DNA from: Arcobacter arenosus
Lineage (GTDB): Bacteria > Campylobacterota > Campylobacteria > Campylobacterales > Arcobacteraceae
Reading direction: 5' to 3'
NCBI RefSeq assembly: GCF_005771535.1
Contig: NZ_VANU01000002.1
Span: 186,001 to 250,000 of the forward strand
DNA: 64,000 nt
Position numbers and translations under genes: made by a program
The notes under the pieces: generated by a model
What the model saw: the letters and a program-made list of their open reading frames with translations, nothing else
Databases searched by the model: none
Told to the model about the DNA's origin: nothing
Shown: piece by piece, positions 25,840-34,585 of the stretch
Position numbering within the stretch: the stretch's first letter is position 1
How the letters are laid out: every line of letters begins with the position of its first letter

Positions 25840-26721
25840 ATGAAAGAAAAAGATTTTTTATTAGCTATATTAATTACATTTATTTGGGGAGTTAATTTCT
25901 CTGTAATAAAACTAGGATTAACCTCTCTTGATCCATTTATACTTTCAGGAATGAGGTTCTTATTATGCTCTTTACCATTGATATTTTTTATTAAAAAACC
26001 AAATGTAAGTATGAAATATATAATTACTTATGGCTTACTTTTTGGAGTTGGTTTATGGGGAATTGTATCTTTAGGGATATATTTTGGAGTATCCGCTGGA
26101 ATGGCATCACTTATTTTACAGTTTAGTGCATTTTTTACTGTTATTCTTGCGGGATTGTTTTTAAAAGAAGAGATAGATATTCTAAAAAAATTTGCATTTG
26201 CAATTGCAATATTAGGGTTGACATTAATTATTAGCGTAACTGATGGTTCGGTTACTTTTATTGGATTAGTTTTGATTTTAGTTGCTGCGCTATCTTTAAG
26301 CTTTACAAATATAATTGTAAAGAAAGCAGGAACAAAAAACCTATTTTCTTTTATGGTATGGGCTAGTATATTTTCTCCTCTTCCTCTTTTTGTATTAGCA
26401 TTTTTTACACAAGGGGAGATTGTATTTACAAGTTTTTTTGAACATTTAGATAATACAGCAATATTTTCTATTCTTTTTCAAGTATATCCAACAACACTTT
26501 TTGGATATTGGGTTTGGAATAATTTGTTACATAAATATCCTGTGTCTAGTGTTGCTCCAATTTCATTGTTAGTACCAATCTTTGGACTTATGGGTTCATA
26601 TTTTATATTTCATGAACAAATTGGTTTAATAAAAATACTTGCATCATTTTTAATTGTTTCAGCATTGGTTGTTAATTCTTTTGGAGAGAAAATTTATTTA
26701 AAATTATATGGAGAGAAATAG
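25840..26721 (+). CDS. EamA/DMT-family transporter
   Basis: Ten-helix drug/metabolite transporter in about 293 residues: two EamA repeats starting LLAILITFIWGVNFSVIKLGL and TFIGLVLILVAALSLSFTNIIVKK, with the conserved C-terminal YPVSSVAPISLLVPIFGLMGSYFIF. ATG 25840 follows AAAGAG; the frame also opens at ATG 25813. It resembles the YdcZ/EamA amino-acid exporters. It abuts the LysE gene with no gap and is divergent from the AraC regulator. Confidence 0.87.
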   Translation: MKEKDFLLAILITFIWGVNFSVIKLGLTSLDPFILSGMRFLLCSLPLIFFIKKPNVSMKYIITYGLLFGVGLWGIVSLGIYFGVSAGMASLILQFSAFFTVILAGLFLKEEIDILKKFAFAIAILGLTLIISVTDGSVTFIGLVLILVAALSLSFTNIIVKKAGTKNLFSFMVWASIFSPLPLFVLAFFTQGEIVFTSFFEHLDNTAIFSILFQVYPTTLFGYWVWNNLLHKYPVSSVAPISLLVPIFGLMGSYFIFHEQIGLIKILASFLIVSALVVNSFGEKIYLKLYGEK

Positions 26722-27339
26722 ATGGAAAATTTTTTTACCCTTACTATGCTTTTTTCTATAGGAACATTTGCAATTACAAGTGCAATTACACCAGGACCTA
26801 ATAATATTATGCTTTTATCTTCAGGTTTAACTTTTGGTTTTAAAAGAACTATTCCTCATATAGGGGGAATTATAGTTGGGTTTCCTTTTATGCTTTTATT
26901 AATTGGATTAGGAATGGGAATAATCTTTGAAAAATATCCTATTGTTTTATCTGTATTAAAAATAGTTGGAATTTTATATCTTGTTTGGATGGCATATAAA
27001 ATAGCTACAAATACAAGTACCTATGATGTGAAGGAGGATGGAGATAGTAGACCTTTTACTTTTTTACAAGCAGCTATATTTCAGTGGGTTAATCCAAAAG
27101 CTTGGATTATGGGTGTTACAGCTATCTCTATTTTTATAACAGCAAAAGAGGATAACTATGGACAAATTTTAATTTTGACTTTTATCTTTTTACTTTCAGC
27201 TATTGTTTCATGTAATACTTGGGCATTAGGGGGAGTATTTTTAAAACGATTTATTAAAAATACAAAAAGTATTAGAATCTTTAATATTTTTATGGCATTA
27301 CTTTTAGTAGCTTCCGTTCTGCCAATTATTTTAGAATAG
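26722..27339 (+). CDS. LysE/RhtB-family amino-acid exporter 2
   Basis: Six-helix exporter of 205 residues. The family block near the N-terminus is FAITSAITPGPNNIMLLSSGLTFG and the second block is AIFQWVNPKAWIMGVTAISIF. RBS GGAGAG sits at the end of the EamA gene, so translation is coupled. The pair forms an export operon with an AraC/GyrI-type regulator opposite, consistent with efflux of a toxic metabolite. The substrate is unknown. Confidence 0.9.
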   Translation: MENFFTLTMLFSIGTFAITSAITPGPNNIMLLSSGLTFGFKRTIPHIGGIIVGFPFMLLLIGLGMGIIFEKYPIVLSVLKIVGILYLVWMAYKIATNTSTYDVKEDGDSRPFTFLQAAIFQWVNPKAWIMGVTAISIFITAKEDNYGQILILTFIFLLSAIVSCNTWALGGVFLKRFIKNTKSIRIFNIFMALLLVASVLPIILE

Positions 27340-27368
27340 AGTATTAATATAAATATTGATACTTTTTC
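27340..27368 (+). terminator. Terminator after the EamA/LysE operon
   Basis: AGTATTAATAT (27340-27350) pairs with ATATTGATACT (27353-27363) with one wobble, followed by TTTTT. It begins on the base after the lysE stop codon. Confidence 0.65.
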
Positions 27369-27415
27369 TAAATAAAAAAATTTTATTTTTTTGGAGCTAC
27401 TTTAGCAGATTTGTT

Positions 27416-28042
27416 TTAAGCTGTTATCTCTGCACTTTTATCATTTGATTCAGAATTACTATTTTGTTCATACTGATTTATTGCATTTTGGGAATATTCA
27501 TTTGATTTTGATAACTTATCTTGAATCTCTTGTGCAAACTCTTGTTGAGCTTTCATTAACATAACCCTAGCTTTTGAAGCTACAGATAAATCTTGAGGGC
27601 TTGGGTCTGCTGGAGCTAATGCTGTAGCAATTACACCTTGTAGATTTGAGATACTCTCTTGAGGAGTTGAGCCTGTTTGTATTCTAACAGGAACTTCTCC
27701 TGCAACTGCATACATAACACCATCTGGCCCTTTTTCATAGGTAAAAGAAGCTCCACCTGAAGCTGCTGGACCACTTTGATGTGCTGCTTCGTGGGCTCTA
27801 ACTTTTGTATCTGCAGCTTTTAATTGGTTTAGTTGAAGTTTTTCATCTTGGGTAAGTTCTGTATTATTTTTATTTGATTGTTCTTTATTCTCTTCAGATT
27901 TTTTTGAGGCATCATTTTTTTCAAGACCTCTTGTATCTTCTTGTGTCCCATTTTTTTCTGACACAATTTGTTTTTGAGCATTTGCCCTTGAAAAATAGTC
28001 GACATTAAAGCCGTATGTTGAAGTGTTGTTTCCTATTTCCAT
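27416..28042 (-). CDS. SprA-related putative metalloprotease
   Basis: Protein of the SprA-related family seen across Proteobacteria and Campylobacterota. A low-complexity N-terminal half (Lys/Glu/Asn/Ser-rich) precedes the conserved domain with KVRAHEAAHQSGPAASGGASFTYEKGPDGVMYAVAGEVP; the HEAAH motif suggests zinc binding. It continues with ALAPADPSPQDLSVASKARVMLMKAQQEFA. No signal peptide is seen. Function is not established; a peptidase role is inferred only from HExxH. Two hundred and eight residues, monocistronic. Confidence 0.75.
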   Translation of the reverse strand: MEIGNNTSTYGFNVDYFSRANAQKQIVSEKNGTQEDTRGLEKNDASKKSEENKEQSNKNNTELTQDEKLQLNQLKAADTKVRAHEAAHQSGPAASGGASFTYEKGPDGVMYAVAGEVPVRIQTGSTPQESISNLQGVIATALAPADPSPQDLSVASKARVMLMKAQQEFAQEIQDKLSKSNEYSQNAINQYEQNSNSESNDKSAEITA

Positions 28043-28096
28043 AATATAGATTTTATAACAAGTTGAAGAAAATGTAAAGTAATGAAGATTTATTCA

Positions 28097-28570
28097 CTAC
28101 TTTAATTTGATATTGTGACTTTTCCCTTTGATAAATGATGTTGTATCATGTATCTCTATTAAAAATAAAAGTAAGGCAACAATTAGTGAAACCATAGAAA
28201 AAATAAATAAAACAGATATCACAAAATGTGCATCAAAATTCATCAATGAACTTGCAAATATACTAAAGATAACTAAGGCAATCATAAACCCTGTAGTTGT
28301 ACCAAAGAAAATTGCTCTATTTATATTTTGCATACGTCTAACTAGAAACTTTCTTCTTTTTTCTTGAGCCTCTGTCATCTTAAAATTTGGATTTTCTTCT
28401 TCTGCTTGAACTAATGAGTTATCTAATTTCTCTAATCTATCAATAATCCTTGCTAGTCTTCCTGTAAATACATTTAAAAGCCCGGCAACACCTGCTATTA
28501 AAAATACTGGTGCAACTGATACTTGTATAAGTTGTGTGATTGTCGCTAATGTGGTTGATTCTTGTATCAT
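28097..28570 (-). CDS. DUF2721 membrane protein
   Basis: Unknown inner-membrane protein of the DUF2721 family: LIQVSVAPVFLIAGVAGLLNVFTGRLARIIDRLEKL at the N-terminus (one TM plus amphipathic helix), then AIFFGTTTGFMIALVIFSIFASSLM and FVISVLFIFSMVSLIVALLLFLIEI, giving three TM helices in 157 residues. The RLARIIDRL motif is typical. Its 5' side faces a 460-bp hairpin-rich stretch. Confidence 0.82.
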   Translation of the reverse strand: MIQESTTLATITQLIQVSVAPVFLIAGVAGLLNVFTGRLARIIDRLEKLDNSLVQAEEENPNFKMTEAQEKRRKFLVRRMQNINRAIFFGTTTGFMIALVIFSIFASSLMNFDAHFVISVLFIFSMVSLIVALLLFLIEIHDTTSFIKGKSHNIKLK

Positions 28571-28619
28571 TGTTTTCCATTTTATTTCTTCTTCTTTTTT
28601 AATAGGAAGAACGTAAGTG

Positions 28620-28649
28620 GTTAAAGAGTTTGAGGTCTTTAACTTTTTT
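28620..28649 (+). terminator. Intrinsic-terminator-like hairpin with no gene upstream on its strand
   Basis: GTTAAAGA (28620-28627) pairs with TCTTTAAC (28636-28643) over an 8-base loop, followed by TTTTTT. The nearest plus-strand gene ends 1.28 kb upstream behind its own terminator, so this hairpin may end an unrecognised or antisense transcript. Confidence 0.55.
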
Positions 28650-28715
28650 GGTATTTTATCATAATTTTCTAAGTTGGAATAATTTTTCTCTTGAAGAACT
28701 TTTGTTCTTCGCTTT

Positions 28716-28741
28716 CATACTTTTTTATTGAAAAAAGTATG
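28716..28741. repeat. 11-bp perfect inverted repeat
   Basis: CATACTTTTTT (28716-28726) and AAAAAAGTATG (28731-28741) with an ATTG loop. Possible bidirectional terminator or repeat-element arm. Confidence 0.6.
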
Positions 28742-28820
28742 GCAAAAACAACCAGCCAAGTTGTTAAAGGTCTTACGACTTCCCTTGAATTTTCTCATAA
28801 TTTTTTGAACTGCGTAACTC

Positions 28821-28851
28821 ATAAAAAGAGTGAGTTAGTCACTCTTTTTAT
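28821..28851. repeat. 13-bp perfect inverted repeat
   Basis: ATAAAAAGAGTGA (28821-28833) and TCACTCTTTTTAT (28839-28851) with a 5-base loop GTTAG. The strongest hairpin of this stretch; it resembles a bidirectional terminator. Confidence 0.65.
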
Positions 28852-29032
28852 TCAAACATACTCGTTCTTTACCAAAAATTATTCCAAAATCCTTGGCTTT
28901 AACAAAGGCTGGGTTTTATATGGCGCAAATTTTCCATTTCATATAAATATTTTTCAGTTAATAAGTCATTATGAATCATATTTCTATTTTTGTTAGGACT
29001 ACACACTCAATTCTATTTTATTCTTTATTAAT

Positions 29033-29430
29033 TTACCACTCACCTTCTTTCATCACTTTTTCCAAATATGGCGTAGACAAATACATTCCTACTAAAGCTA
29101 TAAAAATAAATAACAACACAAATAAAATGTCATTCACAAAATATCCAGCTAAATGTCTTACTTGAGTAGTCAGTGCAAAAGCAAATCCACTAAAAGTTAA
29201 AATTAAACATATTCTACCTTTTATTTTTATTTTATCAATTTTCTTATTTTTTTAATATTCTGACTTTTTAATATATTGTCTTTTATGTTACTACTTCTTG
29301 TAAATTTATATTGACTTATTCCTATTCCTAAAACCATTATTACTGATGACCATATTATTTCAATACCAATAGAAATACATATCAGTCCAATTACAAATAA
29401 TGTCCAACCTATAATTTTTTTCAAATTCAT
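29033..29430 (-). pseudogene. Small multi-TM membrane protein gene split by an apparent frameshift
   Basis: Reading from ATG 29430 (after AAGGAAA), a frame gives a TM segment (IIGWTLFVIGLICISIGIEIIW) then ends at 29227. From about 29253 another frame stays open to 29033 and codes for clear membrane sequence (LILTFSGFAFALTTQ, NDILFVLLFIFIALVGMYLSTPYLEKVMKEG), but it has no start codon or RBS of its own in front. The two frames meet at a run of seven A on the coding strand (T-run 29247-29253); a -1 shift there joins them into one protein of about 130 residues with three to four helices. Decay, a sequencing error or programmed slippage are all possible. Family not recognised. Confidence 0.5.
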
Positions 29431-29552
29431 TTTCCTTATCAATAAGTTTAAATATTATATCTAAAAAGAGTTTTAGTGATTGCAATTTTTTAGGAAGTTC
29501 AAGGCTAGAGTGGAGATTTTATTAGGAGCTTACTGTAGTAAGTGACTAGTGA

Positions 29553-29576
29553 AATTTCTGCGATAACGCAGAAATT
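29553..29576. repeat. 10-bp inverted repeat downstream of nrdB
   Basis: AATTTCTGCG (29553-29562) and CGCAGAAATT (29567-29576) with an ATAA loop. It is preceded by smaller dyads (CTTAC/GTAAG near 29529-29542). Part of a 130-bp hairpin-rich spacer between nrdB and the broken membrane-protein gene; nothing coding seen. Confidence 0.55.
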
Positions 29577-29581
29577 CCAAC

Positions 29582-29605
29582 AAAGAGTTATTAATGAAAC
29601 TCTTT
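29582..29605 (-). terminator. Terminator of the nrdA-nrdB transcript
   Basis: AAAGAGTT (29582-29589) pairs with AACTCTTT (29598-29605) across an 8-base loop, adjacent to the nrdB stop codon at 29607. The plus-strand side also ends in a T-run, so it could act in both directions. Confidence 0.6.
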
Positions 29606-29606
29606 T

Positions 29607-30626
29607 TTAAAAATCGTCGAAGTCTATCGAACCCTTAGAATAATTTACCACGTTTCCTTCAAAGAAGTTAGTTCTTTGATCATTAAACGATGCATAACCA
29701 TCAACCCATGGAATAGGGTGTTTCACATTATACATTGGTTTATATCCAACTGCTTCTAGTCTTCTATCTGCAAGGTATTGAATATATTGTTCAATAATTG
29801 CATCTGTAAATCCAAGGATTTGACCTTGAGTTACATATGCTCCCCATGAAGCTTCAAGTTCAACAGCTTTTTTAAACATAGCTCTTACTTGCTCTTCTAG
29901 TGCTGGTGTGAATAAATCAGGTCTTTCTTTTCTAGTTGAGTTAATCATGTTTTGGAATAAAAGTAAGTGTGTTACTTCATCTCTTTGAATAAATCTAATC
30001 ATTTGAGATGAACCTAACATTTTCCCTGATTTACCAAGTGCATACATAGCAGCAAACCCAGCATAGAAATATAAACCTTCTAAGATTTGGTTAGCAAACA
30101 TTGCTAAAACGATTTTTTCATCAGTAATATCACCTGCAAGGTTTTTATAAACAGCAGCGATATAATCATTTTTTTCTTTTAATTTAGCATCTGTTTTCCA
30201 CATATCATAAATCTCATCTGTATTATCAGAAATAGATTCAACCATAACTGCGTATGATTTAGAGTGGTTTGCTTCTTCATAAGATTGTCTTGAAAGACAA
30301 GCATTGATTTCTGGAACTGTGATATATGGATTGATATTATCCATTAGGTTATTTGTTTGTAATGAATCCATAAAAATCAATTGAGATAAAACTAAGTCAT
30401 ACATTCTTTTTTCTGCAACAGTAAGATACTTATAATCTTTTGCATCTCCTGTCATTTGAACTTCTTTAGGAAACCAAGTATTTGCTTCCATTGTATCCCA
30501 AAGATTTAATGCCCATTGGTACTTCATCTTAGTAAAGTTAATCATACCATCTGGGTTTCCACCAAAAATTCTTCTGTCGTTTAAGTTCTCTTTTGATTCT
30601 GGGTTATATATTGTTTTTCTTCCCAC
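29607..30626 (-). CDS. nrdB: Class Ia ribonucleotide reductase beta subunit
   Basis: Holds the diiron-tyrosyl radical cofactor for aerobic deoxyribonucleotide synthesis. Metal and radical motif EEANHSKSY matches the E. coli E-x2-H-S-R-S-Y pattern with the radical Tyr; [17 protein letters not shown] and [13 protein letters not shown] supply the second set of ligands. The C-terminal tail [12 protein letters not shown] is the peptide that docks on NrdA. At 339 residues it is normal for Campylobacterota. It follows nrdA by 75 bases and the operon seems to be nrdA-nrdB. Confidence 0.96.
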   Translation of the reverse strand: MGRKTIYNPESKENLNDRRIFGGNPDGMINFTKMKYQWALNLWDTMEANTWFPKEVQMTGDAKDYKYLTVAEKRMYDLVLSQLIFMDSLQTNNLMDNINPYITVPEINACLSRQSYEEANHSKSYAVMVESISDNTDEIYDMWKTDAKLKEKNDYIAAVYKNLAGDITDEKIVLAMFANQILEGLYFYAGFAAMYALGKSGKMLGSSQMIRFIQRDEVTHLLLFQNMINSTRKERPDLFTPALEEQVRAMFKKAVELEASWGAYVTQGQILGFTDAIIEQYIQYLADRRLEAVGYKPMYNVKHPIPWVDGYASFNDQRTNFFEGNVVNYSKGSIDFDDF

Positions 30627-30701
30627 TTAATTTTCCTCTATATTTTTTGATATTTTATTTAATTTACAAAACTTTTTGTATGACAAAAATGTAAGGTTAT
30701 C

Positions 30702-33086
30702 TTATTGACAACCTGAACATTCCATACTTCTATCCTCTACATCATTTGATGCTTCAGGAGACTGAGATCTTAAATAATAAGTAGATTTAAGTCCAAGTTT
30801 CCATGCCAACATATAAATCTCATGTAGGTATTTACCACTTGCTTTATCTAAACTCATAAAGATATTTAAAGATTGCCCTTGGTCAATCCATTTTTGTCTA
30901 ACTGCACCAGCTCTAATAATATCTAATTGGTCAACATCATATGCAGGTGTATAATATGTCCATGTTTCAGGACTAAGGTTTGGTACAACTACAGGGATAA
31001 GTCCTGATAAGTTCTCTTCATACCATTTTCTTTTATAAACTGGTTCAATAGCTTGTGTTGTTCCAACAAGGATTGAAATAGATGAAGTTGGAGCAATTGC
31101 CATTAAGTATCCATTTCTCATACCTTTTGATTTAACTTGCTCTCTTAATGCATCCCAATCATATCCAGCATCAAAAAGGTCTTTATCTACAAGTGCATTA
31201 ACTGCTTGTGGTGCATGGTCGTGTGGCATAATACCTTTTGACCAGTTAGAACCTTCAAATGTTGGGTAAACACCTTTTTCAACACCAAGTTCACTTGATG
31301 CTTTAATTGCATTGTATGAGATTGCTTCCATAATTGAATCAATCTTTTTAAAGTGGTCATTACTTCCCCAAACAAGTTTTTGTTCCGCAAGCATTTGAGA
31401 TTCACCCATAACACCAAGACCAATACTTCTTGATTTTAAGTTAGTTGCTTTTACTTTTCTAAGTGGATAGAAGTTTAAGTCAATTACATTATCTAACATT
31501 CTAACTGCAATTGGAACAACTCTTTCAATATCCTCTTTTGTATTGATTCTAGAAAGGTTAATTGATGCTAAGTTACAAACAGCTGTATCTCCATCTGTTT
31601 TCTCTTTCTCAACAATAAATACTCTTTTCCCATTTACAGAATCAAGAGCTGTAACTTTGTTCGCTTTTTTCTCTTGTCCACCATCAACTAATACTAAATC
31701 ATCTTCTTCATAAGTTTCAATTGTACCGTCTACATATTCTAACTTGATTTTATAGTGGTTAGGGTTTGTATTTTGGAAAATCTCTGTACAAAGGTTAGAA
31801 CTTCTAATATGTCCAACATGGTTGTTTGGATTTGCTCTATTTGCGTTGTCTTTGAAACAAAGGAATGGAGAACCAGACTCAAAATAAGAAGTTAAGATTT
31901 TTTTCCATAACTCTTTTGCTTTCATTCTTTCTTTAGTGATTGATTCATCATTTTCATAAGCAATATATCTTTCAATAAATGCTTCACCATGTAATTCAGA
32001 TAAATCTTTTACTTCATATGGGTCAAATAAAGTCCAGTATGAATCTTCAGCAATTCTTTCCATAAATAGGTCTGTAATCCAAAGTGCAGGGAATAAATCA
32101 TGTGCTCTTCTTCTCTCTTCACCAGAGTTTTTCTTTAAATCGATGAAATCGACAATATCCATATGCCAAGGCTCAAGGTAAACAGCAATAGCACCTTTTC
32201 TTGTACCTAATTGGTCAACTGCAATTGCAATGTCATTTGTGATTTTAAGAAATGGAACAGTACCACCAGCAGCACTTTTATGGTCATCAATAACTCCACC
32301 TAATGCTCTAATTTGGTTCCAGTCCCAACCAATACCACCACCATATTTAGAAAGTAGTGACATCTCTTTATATCCATCAAAGATACCTTCAATATTATCT
32401 GGACTTGAACCAATATAACAAGAACTTAATTGGTGTCTATTTGTTCTTGCATTTGATAATGTAGGAGTTGCTAACATAACTTCAAATTTTGAAACTACAT
32501 CATAAAACTCTTTTGCTTTTTCTTGTTTATTCTCTTCATCTTGTGCTAAGAACATAGCAATTGCCATAAACATTTGTTGTGGTAATTCAATTGGATTACC
32601 ATCTCTATTTTTGATTAAATATCTATCGTATAATGTTTTGATTCCAAGATAGTTGAAAAGGTAATCTCTTGATGGGTCAATATAATCATTTAACTCATCT
32701 AAGTCATAACCTTCACCTAAAGAAGGAAGTAATCTTCCTGCTTCTTTTCCATATCTTAGGTAATCTTTTAAATGGCAGTAAGGTTCACCTTTGATTCCAT
32801 GAGTAACTTTTCCAACTTTGTGATATAGGTCAAATACAAAAAGTCTTGCGGCAACAAAAGTCCAATTTGGGACATCAATATCAATTTTTTCAACTGCAGT
32901 TTTTATTAATGCATCTTGAATATCTGAAGAACTCATTCCATCAATAAATTTAATTTGAGCATCTAGCTCTAGTTCACTTTGAGATACACCATCTAGAGCC
33001 TGAGTAGCTTCTATAGTCATCTTTTGGATTTTAGTAATATCTAAAACCTCTTTTCTACCATTTCTTTTTTGAATCATTATTGCCAT
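30702..33086 (-). CDS. nrdA: Class Ia ribonucleotide reductase alpha subunit
   Basis: Catalytic subunit (794 residues). An N-terminal ATP-cone (MIQKRNGRKEVLDITKIQKMTIEA) provides allosteric activity control. The catalytic core has TPTLSNARTNRHQLSSCYIGS, SKYGGGIGWDWNQIR, NLCTEIFQNT with the active-site Cys pair context, TAVCNLASINLSRI, and MAIAPTSSISILVGTTQAIEP. The C-terminal CSGCQ provides the redox cysteines re-reduced by thioredoxin. Follows purB by 33 bases. Confidence 0.97.
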   Translation of the reverse strand: MAIMIQKRNGRKEVLDITKIQKMTIEATQALDGVSQSELELDAQIKFIDGMSSSDIQDALIKTAVEKIDIDVPNWTFVAARLFVFDLYHKVGKVTHGIKGEPYCHLKDYLRYGKEAGRLLPSLGEGYDLDELNDYIDPSRDYLFNYLGIKTLYDRYLIKNRDGNPIELPQQMFMAIAMFLAQDEENKQEKAKEFYDVVSKFEVMLATPTLSNARTNRHQLSSCYIGSSPDNIEGIFDGYKEMSLLSKYGGGIGWDWNQIRALGGVIDDHKSAAGGTVPFLKITNDIAIAVDQLGTRKGAIAVYLEPWHMDIVDFIDLKKNSGEERRRAHDLFPALWITDLFMERIAEDSYWTLFDPYEVKDLSELHGEAFIERYIAYENDESITKERMKAKELWKKILTSYFESGSPFLCFKDNANRANPNNHVGHIRSSNLCTEIFQNTNPNHYKIKLEYVDGTIETYEEDDLVLVDGGQEKKANKVTALDSVNGKRVFIVEKEKTDGDTAVCNLASINLSRINTKEDIERVVPIAVRMLDNVIDLNFYPLRKVKATNLKSRSIGLGVMGESQMLAEQKLVWGSNDHFKKIDSIMEAISYNAIKASSELGVEKGVYPTFEGSNWSKGIMPHDHAPQAVNALVDKDLFDAGYDWDALREQVKSKGMRNGYLMAIAPTSSISILVGTTQAIEPVYKRKWYEENLSGLIPVVVPNLSPETWTYYTPAYDVDQLDIIRAGAVRQKWIDQGQSLNIFMSLDKASGKYLHEIYMLAWKLGLKSTYYLRSQSPEASNDVEDRSMECSGCQ

Positions 33087-33119
33087 CTTAGTTTAACCCC
33101 TATCCCTTTTATAAGTTAA

Positions 33120-34448
33120 TTATTTAAATACTCTTTTAAATATAGCATCCACATTTTTTGTATAATAATCGTAGTTGAAACACTCTCTGATTTGTTCTTC
33201 AGATAGTTTTGCTCTTAGGTCTTCATCTGCTAATAAGTGACCTAAGTATAAAGACTCACCCTCTTCATTTATTGTTGGTTTACCTTGCTGAATCTCTTCC
33301 CAAACTTTCATAGCGTTTCTTTGAACGATTTTGTAAGCATCTTCTCTGCTTACTCCAGCTTTAGGCAATTCTAGTAAAACACGCTGAGAGAAAACTAAAC
33401 CACCAGTTAAGTTTAAATTTTTCATCATATTTTCAGGCATAACAGTTAAGTTAGCAATTACACTGTTCATTCTATGTAACATAAAGTCTGTTGTAATAAA
33501 TGCATCTGGTAACCAAAATCTTTCATTTGAAGAGTGAGATATATCTCTTTCGTGCCATAATGCAACATTTTCCATAGCAGGAGCTGCATATGCTCTAATA
33601 GTTCTAGCAAGTCCAGTGATATTTTCAGTTAAAATTGGATTTCTTTTATGTGGCATTGCTGAAGATCCTTTTTGACCTTTTGCAAAATACTCTTCAGCTT
33701 CATAAACCTCTGTTCTTTGTAAGTGTCTTACTTGAACAGCAAACTTTTCAACAGATGATGCTAAAAGTGCTAAGGCAGTTGCAAGTCTAGCGTATCTATC
33801 TCTATGAACAACTTGGTTTGAACAAGGTTCAGGTTTTAAACCTAATTCAGCCATTGCATATTCTTCAAGTTCTAGTGGTGCGTGGGCAAAGTTACCCATA
33901 GCTCCTGAGATTTGACCTACAGAAATAACTTCCATAGTCTCCTCTAAGTTTTTAAGATGTCTTGCAACTTCATCATACCAAACAGCTAATGTAAGACCAA
34001 ATGTAATAGGTTCACCATGAATACCATGGCTTCTTCCTACCATTAAAGTAAACTTATGCTCTTCGGCTCTTTTTTTAATTGATTCCATTAACATTTTAAC
34101 ATCTTCAATTATGATTTTTAAAGAGTCTCTCATTTGAAGAGCTACACCTGTATCAACTGCATCAGATGAAGTCATACCATAGTGGAACCATCTTGATTCA
34201 TCTCCTAATGACTCTGAAACACTTGTATTAAATGCAATTAAGTCGTGTTTAGTTACCGCTTCAATCTCTTCAATTCTTTCAACTGAAAATGTTGCATTAT
34301 TTACAATTTTTTCACAATCATCATCTGGAATTAATCCTAATTTATTCCAAGCTTTTACTGCTGCTTTTTCTACTTCTAACCATGCTGCGTATCTTGCATG
34401 TTGAGTCCAATGTTTTGACATCTCTTCTCTAGCATATCTTTCAACCAT
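33120..34448 (-). CDS. purB: Adenylosuccinate lyase
   Basis: Acts twice in purine synthesis, releasing fumarate from SAICAR and adenylosuccinate. The fumarase-superfamily signature GSSAMPHKRNPILTENI is present with TSSDAVDTGVALQMRDSL, VGRSHGIHGEPITFGL, and HERDISHSSNERFWLPDA. The 442-residue length is standard. RBS and ATG lie in AGGGATTATAGGATG. Likely first gene of a purB-nrdA-nrdB nucleotide-metabolism operon; this order is shared by other Campylobacterota. Confidence 0.97.
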   Translation of the reverse strand: MVERYAREEMSKHWTQHARYAAWLEVEKAAVKAWNKLGLIPDDDCEKIVNNATFSVERIEEIEAVTKHDLIAFNTSVSESLGDESRWFHYGMTSSDAVDTGVALQMRDSLKIIIEDVKMLMESIKKRAEEHKFTLMVGRSHGIHGEPITFGLTLAVWYDEVARHLKNLEETMEVISVGQISGAMGNFAHAPLELEEYAMAELGLKPEPCSNQVVHRDRYARLATALALLASSVEKFAVQVRHLQRTEVYEAEEYFAKGQKGSSAMPHKRNPILTENITGLARTIRAYAAPAMENVALWHERDISHSSNERFWLPDAFITTDFMLHRMNSVIANLTVMPENMMKNLNLTGGLVFSQRVLLELPKAGVSREDAYKIVQRNAMKVWEEIQQGKPTINEEGESLYLGHLLADEDLRAKLSEEQIRECFNYDYYTKNVDAIFKRVFK

Positions 34449-34585
34449 CCTATAATCCCTTATAATCTATTCTCTATTAGTTTTTATCAATTTTTTCTGA
34501 TAATTTAAGTATGATATGCTATCTAAATAAGACAAAGATTTTGTTTAATTTTTGTTGAATTTTTACTTAATTTCAGGAAATAATA

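Larger units (their letters stand above)
28571..29032. repeat. Gene-free intergenic stretch with multiple hairpins
   Basis: No convincing gene. On the plus strand it holds several strong hairpins, listed separately, plus GAAGAA/TTCTTC near 28692-28710. The open frames here (28691-28996, and the plus-strand frame at 28971-29165) have no ribosome-binding site and no recognisable protein features. The look is that of a dispersed intergenic repeat family or decayed sequence. Confidence 0.5.

Noticed and set aside
28691-28996. A 101-codon plus-strand open frame in the hairpin-rich spacer
   Set aside because: It runs through several perfect inverted repeats, lacks a ribosome-binding site and has no recognisable domain; treated as non-coding.
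28971-29165. A 64-codon plus-strand frame
   Set aside because: It is antisense to the more convincing membrane-protein frame on the minus strand (29033-29253).
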